A stretch of 6,171 nt of DNA, taken from the NCBI GenBank assembly GCA_025056835.1, contig JANWVS010000144.1, positions 1-6,171 on the forward strand, in the 5' to 3' direction. The notes beneath the pieces were generated by a model that searched no databases, was not told the origin of the DNA, and saw nothing but the letters and a program-made list of their open reading frames with translations. This document shows, piece after piece, positions 5,858 to 6,171 of this stretch; position 1 is the first letter of the stretch, and every line of letters starts with the position of its first letter. Made by a program: the position numbers and the translations under genes. The DNA comes from Gemmataceae bacterium. Its GTDB lineage: Bacteria; Planctomycetota; Planctomycetia; Gemmatales; Gemmataceae.

Positions 5858-6171
5858 TCAACCGCCGCTAGTAAACGACTTGCCTTCTTTCCGGCGTACG
5901 ACTTCGTTTTCGTACCGTACGCCTTTGCCTTTGTACGGCTCCGGTTTCCGCGCCGCACGCAACTCGGCGGCGTACTGTCCCACTTTCTGTTTGTCCGCTC
6001 CCTTGACGACAATCGTGGTCGGGTCCGGCACTTCCACAACGACGCCTTCGGGTGGAGACAGACGAATTTTGTTGGCGAAGCCGACGGTCAACACAACGGC
6101 TTTTTTGTCGAGTGCCGCCTGATAGCCAACCCCCTCGATTTTGAGCCGTTTTTCGTATCCCTTCGTGACAC
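5858..6171 (-). CDS. rplF: 50S ribosomal protein L6, C-terminal part; 5' end outside window
   Basis: L6 binds 23S rRNA near the factor-binding site of the large subunit. The last 103 residues are in the window; with a usual length near 180, about 75-80 N-terminal residues lie beyond the right edge. The visible part starts inside the [18 protein letters not shown] motif, which opens the second L6 domain, and runs through [20 protein letters not shown] to the family signature [20 protein letters not shown], then [17 protein letters not shown]. The frame continues unbroken to the edge, so internal GTG or ATG codons are not starts. The TGA stop is at 5860-5858. Confidence 0.97.
   Translation of the reverse strand, partial: VTKGYEKRLKIEGVGYQAALDKKAVVLTVGFANKIRLSPPEGVVVEVPDPTTIVVKGADKQKVGQYAAELRAARKPEPYKGKGVRYENEVVRRKEGKSFTSGG

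Noticed and set aside
5061..6122. Plus-strand open frame of 353 codons opposite rpsE, rplR and rplF
   Set aside because: Spans three ribosomal protein genes in antisense, including their spacers, with no recognisable motif; chance opening in GC-rich coding DNA.

Overview
The window is a stretch of the spc-type ribosomal protein operon, all read on the minus strand. From right to left (5'->3' of the transcript) it holds: the C-terminal part of rplF (L6), rplR (L18), rpsE (S5), rplO (L15), secY, adk, map, and the first 405 codons of an exported zinc metallopeptidase related to the M2 (ACE-like) family. Every gene was identified by reading its translation and matching conserved motifs from memory; no database search was run.

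Organism. The DNA is moderately GC-rich bacterial sequence. A planctomycete (Pirellula/Rhodopirellula-like) is my best guess. The reasons are the absence of rpmD (L30) between rpsE and rplO, a SecY enlarged in its periplasmic loops, patchy Shine-Dalgarno sites, and a map gene followed by a secreted M2-like peptidase instead of infA-rpmJ-rpsM. This is inference and no single feature proves it.

Layout. 5858-6171 is rplF (5' end outside the window). 5469-5837 is rplR. 4959-5456 is rpsE. 4895-4958 is a 64-base spacer where rpmD would usually sit. 4388-4894 is rplO. 4317-4387 is a 71-base spacer with the secY ribosome binding site and a weak inverted repeat. 2841-4316 is secY, 2170-2829 adk, 1214-2173 map, and 1-1217 the peptidase (3' end outside the window). 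There is no gap above 71 bases, no plus-strand gene I believe, and no tRNA, rRNA, mobile element, CRISPR array, or clear promoter or terminator.

How the genes fit together. The ribosomal proteins build the 50S (L6, L18, L15) and 30S (S5) subunits. SecY is the translocon channel that docks on the ribosome. Adk balances adenylate pools. Map removes the initiator methionine from new chains. In the distal half, genes abut or overlap: adk/map share GTGA and map/peptidase share ATGA, which suggests translational coupling through to the peptidase. The peptidase has a signal peptide, so its product should leave the cytoplasm, presumably through the Sec channel encoded two genes upstream.

I did not find an undescribed system here. 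This is largely conserved housekeeping DNA. The points worth a second look are the peptidase in the operon, the unusual Map tail, the missing L30, the SecY loop insertions and the CX4C zinc lid of Adk.
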